64,000 nucleotides of DNA from Ardenticatenaceae bacterium (GTDB lineage: Bacteria; Chloroflexota; Anaerolineae; Promineifilales; Promineifilaceae), in assembly GCA_020634245.1 (NCBI GenBank), contig JACKCC010000013.1:186001-250000 (forward strand). The letters are read 5' to 3'. The position numbers and the translations under genes were made by a program. The number at the start of each line of letters is the position of its first letter. Positions within the stretch are counted from its first letter, which is position 1. This document shows, in pieces, positions 53,201 through 60,681 of the stretch. The notes beneath the pieces were generated by a model. The model was given only the letters and a program-made list of their open reading frames with translations, was not told where the DNA came from and ran no database searches.

Positions 53201-54974
53201 GGCGCAGTTTGGCCAGGTCGGCGTCGGTGAGGATGGGATGGGGCAGCATAATGGTACGGCCGTTTTCTGGATACAGTTCCAGCAAATTCCCTTCCGAACC
53301 CAGCCGGATTTGCGTATCCATGACCAGATCTTCCCGGATCGCATCAATCGGCGGGTTGGTCACCTGAGCAAACAACTGCTTGAAATAATTGTACAAAAGC
53401 TGGGGTCGGTCCGAGAGCACCGCCGGTGGCGCGTCGTTGCCCATTGAGCCAGTCGCCTCCACGCCGTTTTCGATCATCGGGGCCATGATGAGGCGCAAAT
53501 CTTCAAAAGTGTAGCCGAAGGCTTCCTGGCGCTGGGTCAAATCCGGCAGGGGCGACCCTTGTGGTCGCCCTGGTTGTGGATAAACCTCATCCGTACCATC
53601 ACCCGGCAAATCCGCCAACGAAATCATGTTGTTTTCATACCAATCACGATAGCGGTACTCGCCGGCAATTTGCGCTTTAATTTCGTCGTCGCTGATGATG
53701 CGCCCCTGGCGAGTATCGATGAGCAGCATCCGGCCCGGCTGGAGCCGCCCTTTGTAGGCTACATTCTCCGGCGGGATGTCCAGCACACCCGTTTCCGAGG
53801 CCAGAATCACCCGGTCGTCTTTGGTGACAGTGTAGCGGGACGGCCGTAACCCATTCCGATCCAGCGTCGCGCCCACGACTACCCCGTCGGTGAAACCCAT
53901 CGCCGCCGGGCCGTCCCACGGCTCCATCAGGCAGCTGTGAAAAGCGTAGAAAGCTCGCTTTTCCGGAGCCATAAATTCGTGTTTGGCCCACGGTTCGGGG
54001 ATCATCATCATCATGGCGTGGGGCAGGGAACGGCCGTTCAGCACCAAAAACTCCAACGCATTGTCAAACATCGCCGTGTCACTGCCATCCTCGTCAATCA
54101 CCGGCAGCAGCTTGGCCAAATCCTTGCCAAACGCAGCCGATTCCATCGTCGATTCCCGCGCCCGCATCCAGTTGACATTGCCGCGAATCGTGTTGATTTC
54201 GCCGTTATGCATCACATAGCGGTAGGGATGCGCCCGCTCCCAACTGGGGAACGTGTTCGTGCTGAACCGCGAATGCACCAGCCCAATGGCCGATTCCATG
54301 TCCGGGTCGCTCAAATCGAGGAAATAATCGGGCAGTTGCTCCGACAGCAGCATACCTTTGTAGATGATTGTCTTGTAGGAAAGGCTGGCGGCATAAAACC
54401 GGCACGTTTCCCGCCGGATTTCCTTCTCCGCCCGCTTGCGAATTAGATACAGCTTGCGCTCAAACGCCAAATCATCGCCGCCCATGCGCCGGCCGATGAA
54501 CACCTGGCTCATGAATGGTTCGCTGTCTTTCGCTGTTTGTCCTAATTGTGAATCGTTTGTAGGTACGGCCCGCCACCCCAATAACGTCTGCCCTTCTTCA
54601 GTAACAATCTTTTCAAATTGCTGCTGGCATTGTTGTCGCTGCTGTCGATCCTGGGGGAAGAAAATGATGCCCGCGCCATACTGGCCCGGTTCCGGCAGTT
54701 GGATGCCTTGCTCGCCGCAAACCTTTTGCAAAAAACGGTGGGGCATTTGAATGAGAATACCCGCCCCGTCGCCGGTGTTGGGTTCGCTGCCGCTGGCCCC
54801 GCGATGAGACAAGTTAACCAATACTTCCAGGGCTTGCTGCACAATGTCGTGGGACGGCCGTCCCTTTACATCAACAACAAAACCCGTGCCGCAGGCGTCG
54901 TGCTCAAACTGCGGTACATACAGGCCGCGTTCGGCAGTTTCCTTTAGTGTATTCCTCAATATGTGCTGATCCAT
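50289..54974 (-). CDS. gltB: Glutamate synthase large subunit
   Basis: A 1561-residue enzyme that makes two glutamates from glutamine and 2-oxoglutarate. The glutaminase domain starts with the catalytic Cys in HDACGTGF (residue 28) after a short propeptide. The synthase domain follows, with the iron-sulfur cysteines in CIMMRVCQKNTCPVGIATQ, and a C-terminal GXGXG beta helix (GATSGEAYVRGVAGERFCV, MTGGRVVVLG). Two insertions come from dispersed repeats: QPGRPQGSPLPDL (DNA 53550-53575) contains the hairpin also seen at 4677, and EGAGEQGSKGEIRTPAPLLP (DNA 51120-51190) is made of GGGGTGCA/GCTCCC words. AAGGAG lies before the start. Confidence 0.97.
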   Translation of the reverse strand: MDQHILRNTLKETAERGLYVPQFEHDACGTGFVVDVKGRPSHDIVQQALEVLVNLSHRGASGSEPNTGDGAGILIQMPHRFLQKVCGEQGIQLPEPGQYGAGIIFFPQDRQQRQQCQQQFEKIVTEEGQTLLGWRAVPTNDSQLGQTAKDSEPFMSQVFIGRRMGGDDLAFERKLYLIRKRAEKEIRRETCRFYAASLSYKTIIYKGMLLSEQLPDYFLDLSDPDMESAIGLVHSRFSTNTFPSWERAHPYRYVMHNGEINTIRGNVNWMRARESTMESAAFGKDLAKLLPVIDEDGSDTAMFDNALEFLVLNGRSLPHAMMMMIPEPWAKHEFMAPEKRAFYAFHSCLMEPWDGPAAMGFTDGVVVGATLDRNGLRPSRYTVTKDDRVILASETGVLDIPPENVAYKGRLQPGRMLLIDTRQGRIISDDEIKAQIAGEYRYRDWYENNMISLADLPGDGTDEVYPQPGRPQGSPLPDLTQRQEAFGYTFEDLRLIMAPMIENGVEATGSMGNDAPPAVLSDRPQLLYNYFKQLFAQVTNPPIDAIREDLVMDTQIRLGSEGNLLELYPENGRTIMLPHPILTDADLAKLRRVEMEGFQARTLPMLYDVFEGSIGLKRALQSLYEEVDQAIVEGINLIILSDREIERRKAAIPALLACSGLHHHLVRRGTRAQVEIILETGEAREVHHFAVLIGYGADAINPYLAYETIGDILDKELVTGIDYPAAVKHYVKAAVKGVVKIISKMGISTVQSYHSAQIFEALGLARSVVDEYFPGTPSRIEGASLETLAEEVRQRHDKAFPKRPSNGIALPPGGQYQWRQDGEAHLFNPQTIHLLQTAVRENDYAKFKEFATAVNDQNRQLYTLRGLLEFKTLPEPIPLDEVESVESICRRFKTGAMSYGSISAEAHEALAKAMNQIGGKSNTGEGGEDRLRFLDDRNSKIKQVASGRFGVTSEYLVNAEEIQIKMAQGAKPGEGGQLPGKKVYPWIAKVRLSTPGVGLISPPPHHDIYSIEDLAQLIFDLKNANPRARINVKLVSEVGVGTVAAGVAKGHADVVLISGYDGGTGASPQSSIKHAGLPWELGLAETHQTLVLNNLRSRIVVETDGQLKTGRDVVVAALLGAEEFGFATAPLVALGCIMMRVCQKNTCPVGIATQNPELRERFMGDPQQVVNFMHFVAQEMRELMAQLGFRTVNEMIGRTDKLEKRQVITHWKAQGLDLSPILYRPEVGEGIGRYHQVAQQHGLEDALDNELIELCRPVLESCEGAGEQGSKGEIRTPAPLLPRTFASVRATLPIRNTNRAVGTMLGSEVTRRTGGEGLPEDTIHLHFQGSAGQSFGAFVPRGLTLELEGDANDYFGKGLSGGKITVYPPAEADFLPEKNIIIGNVAFYGATSGEAYVRGVAGERFCVRNSGATAVVEGVGDHGCEYMTGGRVVVLGLTGRNFAAGMSGGVAYVLDNDGDFDRRCNRSMVDMSYLDRASEKEIEEVRQMIIRHVFYTSSEYAQDILDRWDEMLPRFIKVMPRDYERMLNKFAEMEAGGLTGDEAIMAAFEANANDLARVTGN

Positions 54975-55061
54975 CTCCTCTTCTCCTTAACCGGGCAAGC
55001 ATGGCATGTCAACGTACAATCAATTGTGCGCAAATGGATGGTTCAGTTTGAGGTATACAAA

Positions 55062-55088
55062 AATATGGTGTGTGGGCAACACCATATT
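55062..55088. promoter_or_regulatory. Operator-like inverted repeat upstream of gltB
   Basis: AATATGGTGT (55062-55071) and ACACCATATT (55079-55088) are a perfect 10-bp inverted repeat with a seven-base centre. On the minus strand a TATACT box lies just upstream (about 55100-55095), with a weak TTTCAT 17 bases before it, so the repeat would sit at the transcription start of gltB. Confidence 0.5.
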
Positions 55089-55173
55089 CAGTTTTAGTAT
55101 AAAGCGTTTGGCGTTTTGATGAAATTAGTCACATTGCACAATATATTCTGGAATCCATTTTACAGTTTGTTTG

Positions 55174-55203
55174 TTGACGAATTCCCCTATTTGGCGTTAA
55201 GAT
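55174..55203 (+). promoter_or_regulatory. Promoter of amt
   Basis: TTGACG (55174-55179) and TAAGAT (55198-55203) are 18 bases apart. Start near 55210 gives a leader of about 147 bases before the ATG at 55357. Confidence 0.55.
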
Positions 55204-55244
55204 AGTAAACGTTGTGCGACAATAAAATAATTTTTGAGGCCACG

Positions 55245-55290
55245 ACGCCTTTCTCACTCATTAATCAATGAGCGGGGAAGGCGTTTTTTG
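55245..55290 (+). terminator. Intrinsic terminator inside the amt leader (attenuator candidate)
   Basis: ACGCCTT (55245-55251) pairs with AAGGCGT (55278-55284) and is followed by TTTTTG; inside the loop CTCATT and AATGAG (55257-55272) form a second perfect stem. It stands between the amt promoter and the amt start, so most transcripts would stop unless an antiterminating event occurs. Confidence 0.65.
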
Positions 55291-55356
55291 TGTTTTGGTC
55301 AGATTGGCGCCGATATGGTCAGAACACGCCTCAGCTATCAATTCGGAGGAAAAGAG

Positions 55357-56724
55357 ATGATACAACGAAATAGTCGCAATATTCGGCGTATATTTAACGT
55401 AACGGCCGTACTCTTCTTACTCATCGCCTTTAACAAAGGTGTTTTTGCTCAGGAAAGTGAAACGGCCGTTAGCGCAGTGGATACCGTATGGGTACTCATT
55501 GCTGCCTTCCTGGTCTTCTTCATGCAGGCCGGGTTCGGCTTTTTGGAATCCGGCTTCGTTCGCTCCAAAAACGTCGTCAACATCATGGCCGAAAACCTCA
55601 TGGACACCACCATGACCACCGTCGGCTTCATTATCGCCGGTTTCGGCATCATGTTCAGCACCGGCAACGCCTTCTTCGGCACCGAATGGTTCTTTTTGAA
55701 TGGCATACCCGAAATCTACCCTGGACTGACCATCCCCACCCTGGCCTTTTTCTTCTTTCAGTTCGCCTTCTGCGCCGCTGCCTCCACCATCGCCTCCGGG
55801 CTGATGGCCGAGCGCACCGACTTCAAAGCCGATCTGGCCTATAGTTTCCTGACCGGCTTGATTATTTATCCCGTTTTCGGCCACTGGGTCTGGGGCGGCG
55901 GCTGGCTGGCTCAATTAGGTTATCTTGATTTTGCTGGTTCTTCCGTTGTTCACCTAGTCGGTGCGTACGTCGGTTTAGCCGGTACGATTATGCTGGGCAA
56001 ACGCAAAGATAAGAAATTCGGCCACACTATTCGCGGCCATAACATTCCGCTGGCAGCAATGGGTGTTTTCGTCCTTTGGCTGGGCTGGTTTGGCTTCAAT
56101 CCCGGCAGCCAGCTCAACGCTGAACCCTCAGCCATCTCGCTCATCGTCGTCACCACCGACTTTGCCGCCACCACCGGCGCAATTACCGCCATGTTCTTGT
56201 CCTTCATCCACACCCGGAAATGGGACGTCAGCATGGCCTTCAACGGCGCGCTAGGCGGCCTGGTAGCTATCACTGCACCCTGTGCCTTTGTAACACCCCA
56301 GGGTGCGCTGATGATTGGCGTCATTGCCGGCGTTATTACCTACTACGGCGTCGATTTGATGGAAAAAGTGAAGATTGACGACCCGGTCGGCGCCTTCCCC
56401 GTCCACGGCTTGAATGGGATGTTCGGCGTCCTGGCTGTGGGTATCTGGGGCGTTGATGGCCTGGGTCTGCTGCACGGCGGCGGATTCACCCAGTTAGGCA
56501 TTCAAGCGCTGGGGCTGCTGGCCGCGACGGCGTGGACACTACCCCTGGCCTTCCTGATGTTCTACGCCATCAAAAAGACAATTGGCCTGCGGGTTGCCAC
56601 AACAGTAGAAGAAGAAGGCATTGACCTGGAATATCACGGCATTGGATCGTATCCTGAATTCATTGAGAATGGGAGCAAAAAACCGGTCTCTTTCCCTGGC
56701 GTCTTGCCGTCGCCAACGGATTAA
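55357..56724 (+). CDS. amt: Ammonium transporter
   Basis: A 455-residue Amt/MEP/Rh protein with a cleavable signal (VLFLLIAFNKGVFAQ) and 11 helices. Conserved landmarks are FFMQAGFGFLESGFVRSKN, AEN in IMAENLMDTTMTTVGF, GHWVWGGGWLAQLGYLDFAG, the first pore His in AGSSVVHLVGAYVGLAG, and the second pore His in FPVHGLNGMFGVLAVG. GGAGG seven bases upstream fixes the start at 55357. It imports ammonium/ammonia and is followed by glnN. The C-terminal tail ends in GVLPSPTD and lacks a long extension. No glnK (PII) gene is next to it. Confidence 0.96.
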   Translation: MIQRNSRNIRRIFNVTAVLFLLIAFNKGVFAQESETAVSAVDTVWVLIAAFLVFFMQAGFGFLESGFVRSKNVVNIMAENLMDTTMTTVGFIIAGFGIMFSTGNAFFGTEWFFLNGIPEIYPGLTIPTLAFFFFQFAFCAAASTIASGLMAERTDFKADLAYSFLTGLIIYPVFGHWVWGGGWLAQLGYLDFAGSSVVHLVGAYVGLAGTIMLGKRKDKKFGHTIRGHNIPLAAMGVFVLWLGWFGFNPGSQLNAEPSAISLIVVTTDFAATTGAITAMFLSFIHTRKWDVSMAFNGALGGLVAITAPCAFVTPQGALMIGVIAGVITYYGVDLMEKVKIDDPVGAFPVHGLNGMFGVLAVGIWGVDGLGLLHGGGFTQLGIQALGLLAATAWTLPLAFLMFYAIKKTIGLRVATTVEEEGIDLEYHGIGSYPEFIENGSKKPVSFPGVLPSPTD

Positions 56725-56734
56725 GCAAGAACTA

Positions 56735-56775
56735 AACGGCCCGGCTCGTTTGTGCGGAACGAGTCGGGCCTGACT
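56735..56775 (+). other. Strong hairpin between amt and glnN
   Basis: GGCCCGGCTCGTT pairs with AACGAGTCGGGCC across a short TGTGCGG loop. There is no T run directly after it (TGACTTGAG), so it is more likely a processing or partial-termination element than a full terminator. Confidence 0.55.
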
Positions 56776-56837
56776 TGAGCAGATATGAGCCCACCCAAGC
56801 CAAGGAATACTATATCATATCTAGGAGCTTATAAAAA

Positions 56838-59009
56838 ATGAGTGGAAACGAATCAAGATTAAAAGCAATATCCAATGTCGTCAATTATGCCCCCATAAAC
56901 AAGCCGTTGAGTTTTGTGGAAACGCCGGCCAGTGAATTATTTGCTGTCAATGTGTTTACCACCAAGGTCATGCAGGAGCGGCTGCCCAAAGCAGTGTACA
57001 AATCCTTGATGAAAACCATCAAGGAAGGCAAAAAGCTGGATACATCTACGGCCGATGCCGTAGCCAATGCGATGAAGGATTGGGCGATTGAAAAAGGGGC
57101 AACCCATTACGCCCACGTCTTTTATCCATTAACCGGGGCAACGGCCGAAAAACACGACAGCTTCCTCTCCCCTAACGGAGATGGCAGCGCCATTGCTGAA
57201 TTCAGCGGCGAGCAGCTCATCCAGGGTGAACCGGATGGCTCCAGTTTCCCCACTGGCGGCATCCGTCCCACGTTTGAGGCACGCGGCTACACCGCCTGGG
57301 ACGTGACCAGCCCGGCCTACATCCTGGAAAATCCCAACGGGACGACGTTGTGCATCCCCACCGCTTTCGTCTCCTGGACGGGTGAGGCTCTGGACAAGAA
57401 AACACCGGTTCTGCGCTCGATGAAGGCGCTGAATGAGCAGGCACAGCGTATTTTGAAGCTGTTTGGCCATGATGACGGGGCCATTGTGACGGCAACTGCT
57501 GGCCCTGAACAAGAGTATTTTCTGATTGACCAGAATTTTTATCTGGCGCGGCCTGACTTGTTAACCGCCGGACGGACGCTTTTTGGCGCGAAACCGCCTA
57601 AGGGCCAGCAGTTTGACGACCATTATTTTGGTGCAATTCCGGAGCGGGTGCTGGCCTGTATGCTGGAAACGGAGCATGAGCTGTACAAGCTGGGTGTGCC
57701 GGTAAAGACCCGCCACAACGAAGTGGCTCCCAGCCAGTACGAAATGGCCCCGGTTTACGAAAACGCCAACGTGGCCACTGACCATCAGCAGCTCGTGATG
57801 CTGACCTTGAAGCGGGTGGCGGCGCGGTATAATCTGGCCTGCCTGACGCATGAAAAACCGTTTGCCGGTATCAATGGTTCTGGTAAGCACGTCAATTTCT
57901 CGTTTGGCAATGCCACGCTGGGTAATTTGCTGGAACCGGGCGATACGCCGCATGAGAATTCGCGCTTCCTGGTCTTTGCCGCGGCCGTTATCAGAGCTGT
58001 TGATATTTATGCGCCACTGCTGCGGGCTGTGATTGCCCATGCCGGAAACGATCATCGCCTGGGGGCCAATGAAGCGCCGCCGGCTATCATTTCCATTTTC
58101 CTGGGCGACCAGTTGACGGATGTTTTTGAGCAAATCAAAACGGGCAAACCGACCTCTTCCAAGCAGCAAGGGTTCCTGGAAATTGGTGTCGATACGCTGC
58201 CGCCGCTGCCGCGTCATTCGGGCGACCGCAACCGCACCAGCCCGGTGGCTTTTACGGGCAACAAGTTTGAGTTCCGGGCGGTTGGCTCGAACCAGTCGAT
58301 TGCTTCGCCGCTGATGGCGCTGAACACGATTGTGGCCGAGTCGCTGGACTACATTGCCACGAAGTTGGAAGCGGCCGATGGTGATTTTGATTCGGCCGTT
58401 CAGGCGGTGTTGAAAGAGATTATTGAGGAACACGGCCGTATCATCTTCAATGGCGATGGTTATTCCGAAGCGTGGCATAAAGAGGCCGAATTCGAACGGG
58501 GACTGCCCAATTTACGGACGGCCGCCGATGCCCTGCCAGTGTTTGGCCGACCGGAAATTATTGACCTGTTTGGAAAATATCACGTTCTCAGCAAACGGGA
58601 AGTCCTCAGCCGGATGGATGTGCAGTTTGAACAATATGTGATGGCCATCCAGGTCGAAGCCAACCTGATGCTGAAGATGGGCCGGACGATGATTCTGCCG
58701 GCGGCGACGCGTTATCAAAGCGAACTGGCAACCAACTGCGCCAATCTCAAGACGGCCGGGCTGGAATGTGACATGGAAACGCTGACCCAGGTTTCGTCGT
58801 GCATCAAAGAGCTGCGCGGCGGTCTGGATAAGCTCGGCAAGCTGATGGGGCACGGCTCGGATGACCTGGCAGAAGAGGCCGTCCACATGCGCGACGAGGT
58901 ATTACCGGCGATGACCGCCATCCGTGAACACGCCGATGCGCTGGAAGGCATGGTCGCCGATGATTTGTGGCCGCTGCCGACGTATCAGGAGATGCTGTTT
59001 ATCAAATAA
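56838..59009 (+). CDS. glnN: Glutamine synthetase type III
   Basis: A 723-residue GSIII, the large form found in Bacteroidetes, cyanobacteria and some Chloroflexota. N-terminal ELFAVNVFTTKVMQERLPKA is the GSIII-specific beginning. ATHYAHVFYPLTGATAEKHD, GPEQEYFLID (catalytic Glu region), RHNEVAPSQYEMAPVYENAN and KPFAGINGSGKHVNFSFG are typical. It joins ammonium to glutamate using ATP. AGGAG before the ATG. It follows amt, and together with gltBD forms the complete ammonium assimilation route in one place. Confidence 0.96.
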   Translation: MSGNESRLKAISNVVNYAPINKPLSFVETPASELFAVNVFTTKVMQERLPKAVYKSLMKTIKEGKKLDTSTADAVANAMKDWAIEKGATHYAHVFYPLTGATAEKHDSFLSPNGDGSAIAEFSGEQLIQGEPDGSSFPTGGIRPTFEARGYTAWDVTSPAYILENPNGTTLCIPTAFVSWTGEALDKKTPVLRSMKALNEQAQRILKLFGHDDGAIVTATAGPEQEYFLIDQNFYLARPDLLTAGRTLFGAKPPKGQQFDDHYFGAIPERVLACMLETEHELYKLGVPVKTRHNEVAPSQYEMAPVYENANVATDHQQLVMLTLKRVAARYNLACLTHEKPFAGINGSGKHVNFSFGNATLGNLLEPGDTPHENSRFLVFAAAVIRAVDIYAPLLRAVIAHAGNDHRLGANEAPPAIISIFLGDQLTDVFEQIKTGKPTSSKQQGFLEIGVDTLPPLPRHSGDRNRTSPVAFTGNKFEFRAVGSNQSIASPLMALNTIVAESLDYIATKLEAADGDFDSAVQAVLKEIIEEHGRIIFNGDGYSEAWHKEAEFERGLPNLRTAADALPVFGRPEIIDLFGKYHVLSKREVLSRMDVQFEQYVMAIQVEANLMLKMGRTMILPAATRYQSELATNCANLKTAGLECDMETLTQVSSCIKELRGGLDKLGKLMGHGSDDLAEEAVHMRDEVLPAMTAIREHADALEGMVADDLWPLPTYQEMLFIK

Positions 59010-59024
59010 TTTGTGATGCGTGAA

Positions 59025-59070
59025 GTGAAACGTGAAGCTGCCAGCGATTGCTTCACGTTTCACGCTTTTT
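59025..59070 (+). terminator. Terminator after glnN
   Basis: GTGAAACGTGAAGC (59025-59038) and GCTTCACGTTTCAC (59050-59063) form a perfect 14-bp stem, followed by GC and five T. Confidence 0.85.
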
Positions 59071-59138
59071 CTCAATAATCATACGAGCCAGAGCGCATCC
59101 CTTTGGGTTGAGCGACGGTCTTAACGCAGGGAGGAGGA

Positions 59139-59549
59139 TTAATGGTCATCTTTTCTTCTTGTTGTAATACGCCAATAATATCCATTGGGGTCTAATACTC
59201 GAAAGTCGGTTAGGCCCCAGGGTCGATGTTGTAATTCACCAGACATCGGCCAGTTTGCAGATTGCACGTGCCAATACATTGCTTCAATATCATTCACTTC
59301 CAAGACTAGTTCAATTCCCCGCCCCAAACGCTCGCCGACAACAGCCTGGATGGGATGATCGTCCGGCAAGTTAGCCCGAAGATTCAGTGAAAGATAGACA
59401 TCGCCATTGGTCATCGGTACATAATTACCTGCCTGTTGTTTGCCTAACGCAAATCCAAGTACCCGATTGTAAAAATCCATCGACGCTGCCAGGTCATCTA
59501 CGAATAGCTCTAATCTGAATGTCATGTTTGATTCTAAAGTTCTGGGCAT
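59139..59549 (-). CDS. VOC (glyoxalase/bleomycin-resistance) family protein
   Basis: A 136-residue single VOC module: MTFRLELFVDDLAASMDFYNRVLGF at the start, then GVYLSLNLRAN-like strand (here GDVYLSLNL), IELVLEVNDIEAMYWHV and a closing FRVLDPNGYYWRI. Such proteins bind a metal and small molecule or act in dioxygenase or resistance roles. The metal ligands are partly replaced, so a binding role cannot be told. The start at 59549 is uncertain; the fold begins eight residues later (59525). Confidence 0.85.
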   Translation of the reverse strand: MPRTLESNMTFRLELFVDDLAASMDFYNRVLGFALGKQQAGNYVPMTNGDVYLSLNLRANLPDDHPIQAVVGERLGRGIELVLEVNDIEAMYWHVQSANWPMSGELQHRPWGLTDFRVLDPNGYYWRITTRRKDDH

Positions 59550-59619
59550 CTTTCTATTTTGTTCTCCTGTCCTGCTTTAGCATGCTCTCTATTTATATGC
59601 TGTAACCACCGTCCCTGCC

Positions 59620-59690
59620 TTCGTCAATTTTGAGTGCGTTCGGGGTGTTTGTCAATTAGGATGACGGGAAACGGCCGTTCCCCCGCCCCC
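59620..59690. repeat. Left copy of a duplicated intergenic block
   Basis: TTCGTCAATTTTGAGTGCGTTC at 59620 recurs at 62691 as TTCGTCAATTTTGAGGGCGTC, 32 of 36 bases identical through GTTTGTCAA. It also holds an ACGGCCGTTCCCCC block. Confidence 0.7.
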
Positions 59691-59699
59691 CATCAGGCC

Positions 59700-59970
59700 A
59701 GAAAATCGCCCATCAATAAGCAGCACTTATCCATCACCGTGTAGGAATCATTCCGCACTGCGCAGGAATCGTTCCGCACCGCGTAGGGATAATATATCCT
59801 TATGGAAGAATCGTTCATCAATAGGAAACACTTATCCATCACCACGTAGGAACGATTCATCAATAAGTAGCACTTATTCATCACCGCGTAGGAATCATTC
59901 GGCACCATGTAGGGATAATATATCCTTATGAAGCAATGATTTATCAATAGGAAGCACTTATTCAGCAGCA
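59700..59970. repeat. Array of about 12 degenerate 21-bp palindromic units
   Basis: The DNA is a head-to-tail array with a 21-base period. Each unit is itself nearly palindromic, for example GGAATCATTCC, GGAATCGTTCC, GGATAATATATCC, AATAAGCAGCACTTAT and AATAAGTAGCACTTATT, joined by CACCGCGTA-like links. A higher-order repeat of about 125 bases is visible: the block with GGATAATATATCC occurs twice. On the minus strand the period of seven codons keeps a reading frame open with heptapeptides like RNDSYTV and MDKCFLL, but there is no ribosome binding site, so protein coding is doubtful. Confidence 0.75.
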
Positions 59971-59998
59971 ATGAGGGGGCATTTATTGAGGGTCAGGC

Positions 59999-60150
59999 AA
60001 CGGCCGTTCCCCCTCTATCTCTCGCTCTTTCCTCTAGCTGGGGCCGTTGCCAACAATCAACAAAAAACAGACAACGAAATACGGCCGTTTCCCCCTCTAG
60101 CTCTCGCTCTTTTCTTTAGCTGATGGGGAACGGCCGTTCTCCCCCATCCA
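59999..60150. repeat. Two ACGGCCGTTTCCCCCTCTA blocks
   Basis: Copies of ACGGCCGTTCCCCCTCTATCTCTCGCTC occur at 59999 and 60080, with a shorter one at 60129, and again at 62773. AACAATCAACAAAAAACAGA-type words precede the 60080 and 62773 copies. No gene is seen in 59971-60227. Confidence 0.65.
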
Positions 60151-60227
60151 CTCCTCACTTTTTCCGTTGTTGCCAACGACAACCAACGCCAGGTCGGGCA
60201 GTGCGCCGGTTAGACGAGGCAGGGTTT

Positions 60228-60306
60228 TAAACCACGAAGAGGAAATAACACCAACAGGCACGAAAGGTTTTCGTGCCCTTCGTGCCTGTCGTAAACTTCG
60301 TAGTTC
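60228..60306. repeat. Inverted repeat AACCACGAAG...CTTCGTAGTT
   Basis: Inner arms CAGGCACGAAA and CGTGCCTG, outer arms ACCACGAAG and CTTCGTAG. It lies just past the 3' end of the interrupted membrane protein gene and may act as its terminator. Confidence 0.65.
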
Positions 60307-60318
60307 AAGTTTTGCGTC

Positions 60319-60561
60319 TCACCGCCCGGGCTTGGACATTGGTTCACCTGCTACTTCTCTAGCCCACTCTTCCAGCCCTGCTTGGGTAGCAACATGTTTC
60401 TCCCACGCTTCGGGATCTCGACGTGCTGCGGCGATGAGGCCAAACATTTTGTGACTATAGTTTTCTTCCAGCCAACGAACCCAAGAGGGTTGAATCCATT
60501 TTGGATGCCAGATTGCTATAACAAGTGCTATTAACATAGTAGGACCAACTATGAACGGAAT
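60319..60561 (-). pseudogene. C-terminal part of a membrane protein split by the IS3-type element
   Basis: Read on the minus strand from the IS edge the codons give IPFIVGPTMLIALVIAIWHP, one membrane helix and a soluble tail ending EVAGEPMSKPGR. The first 24 codons up to ATG 60537 are open and in frame with the N-terminal part at 62193-62429; removal of the IS and one copy of the AAT duplication restores one 158-residue frame. Alone, this part lacks a start signal. Confidence 0.75.
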
Positions 60562-60681
60562 GTGTCAATAGTTTTGAGACACGAAAACCGATAAATTAGT
60601 GAGCAATCTCTCGCTCACCGGGCTGATGGATAAGGGGATAACTCTCCGCTGCGCTGCGAGTTACCCCCTTACCCACAGCCT

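Noticed and set aside
50289..54974. Long open frames on the + strand opposite gltB (for example 50499-51935)
   Set aside because: These are antisense shadows of a high-GC conserved gene; they lack start signals and family motifs.
59700..59970. CRISPR array
   Set aside because: Period is 21 bases, units vary and are directly adjacent, there are no unique spacers and no cas genes.
59693..59971. 92-codon frame on the minus strand with heptapeptide repeats
   Set aside because: The open frame follows from a 21-base repeat period; no start signal or promoter was seen, so it is listed as a repeat array and not as a gene.
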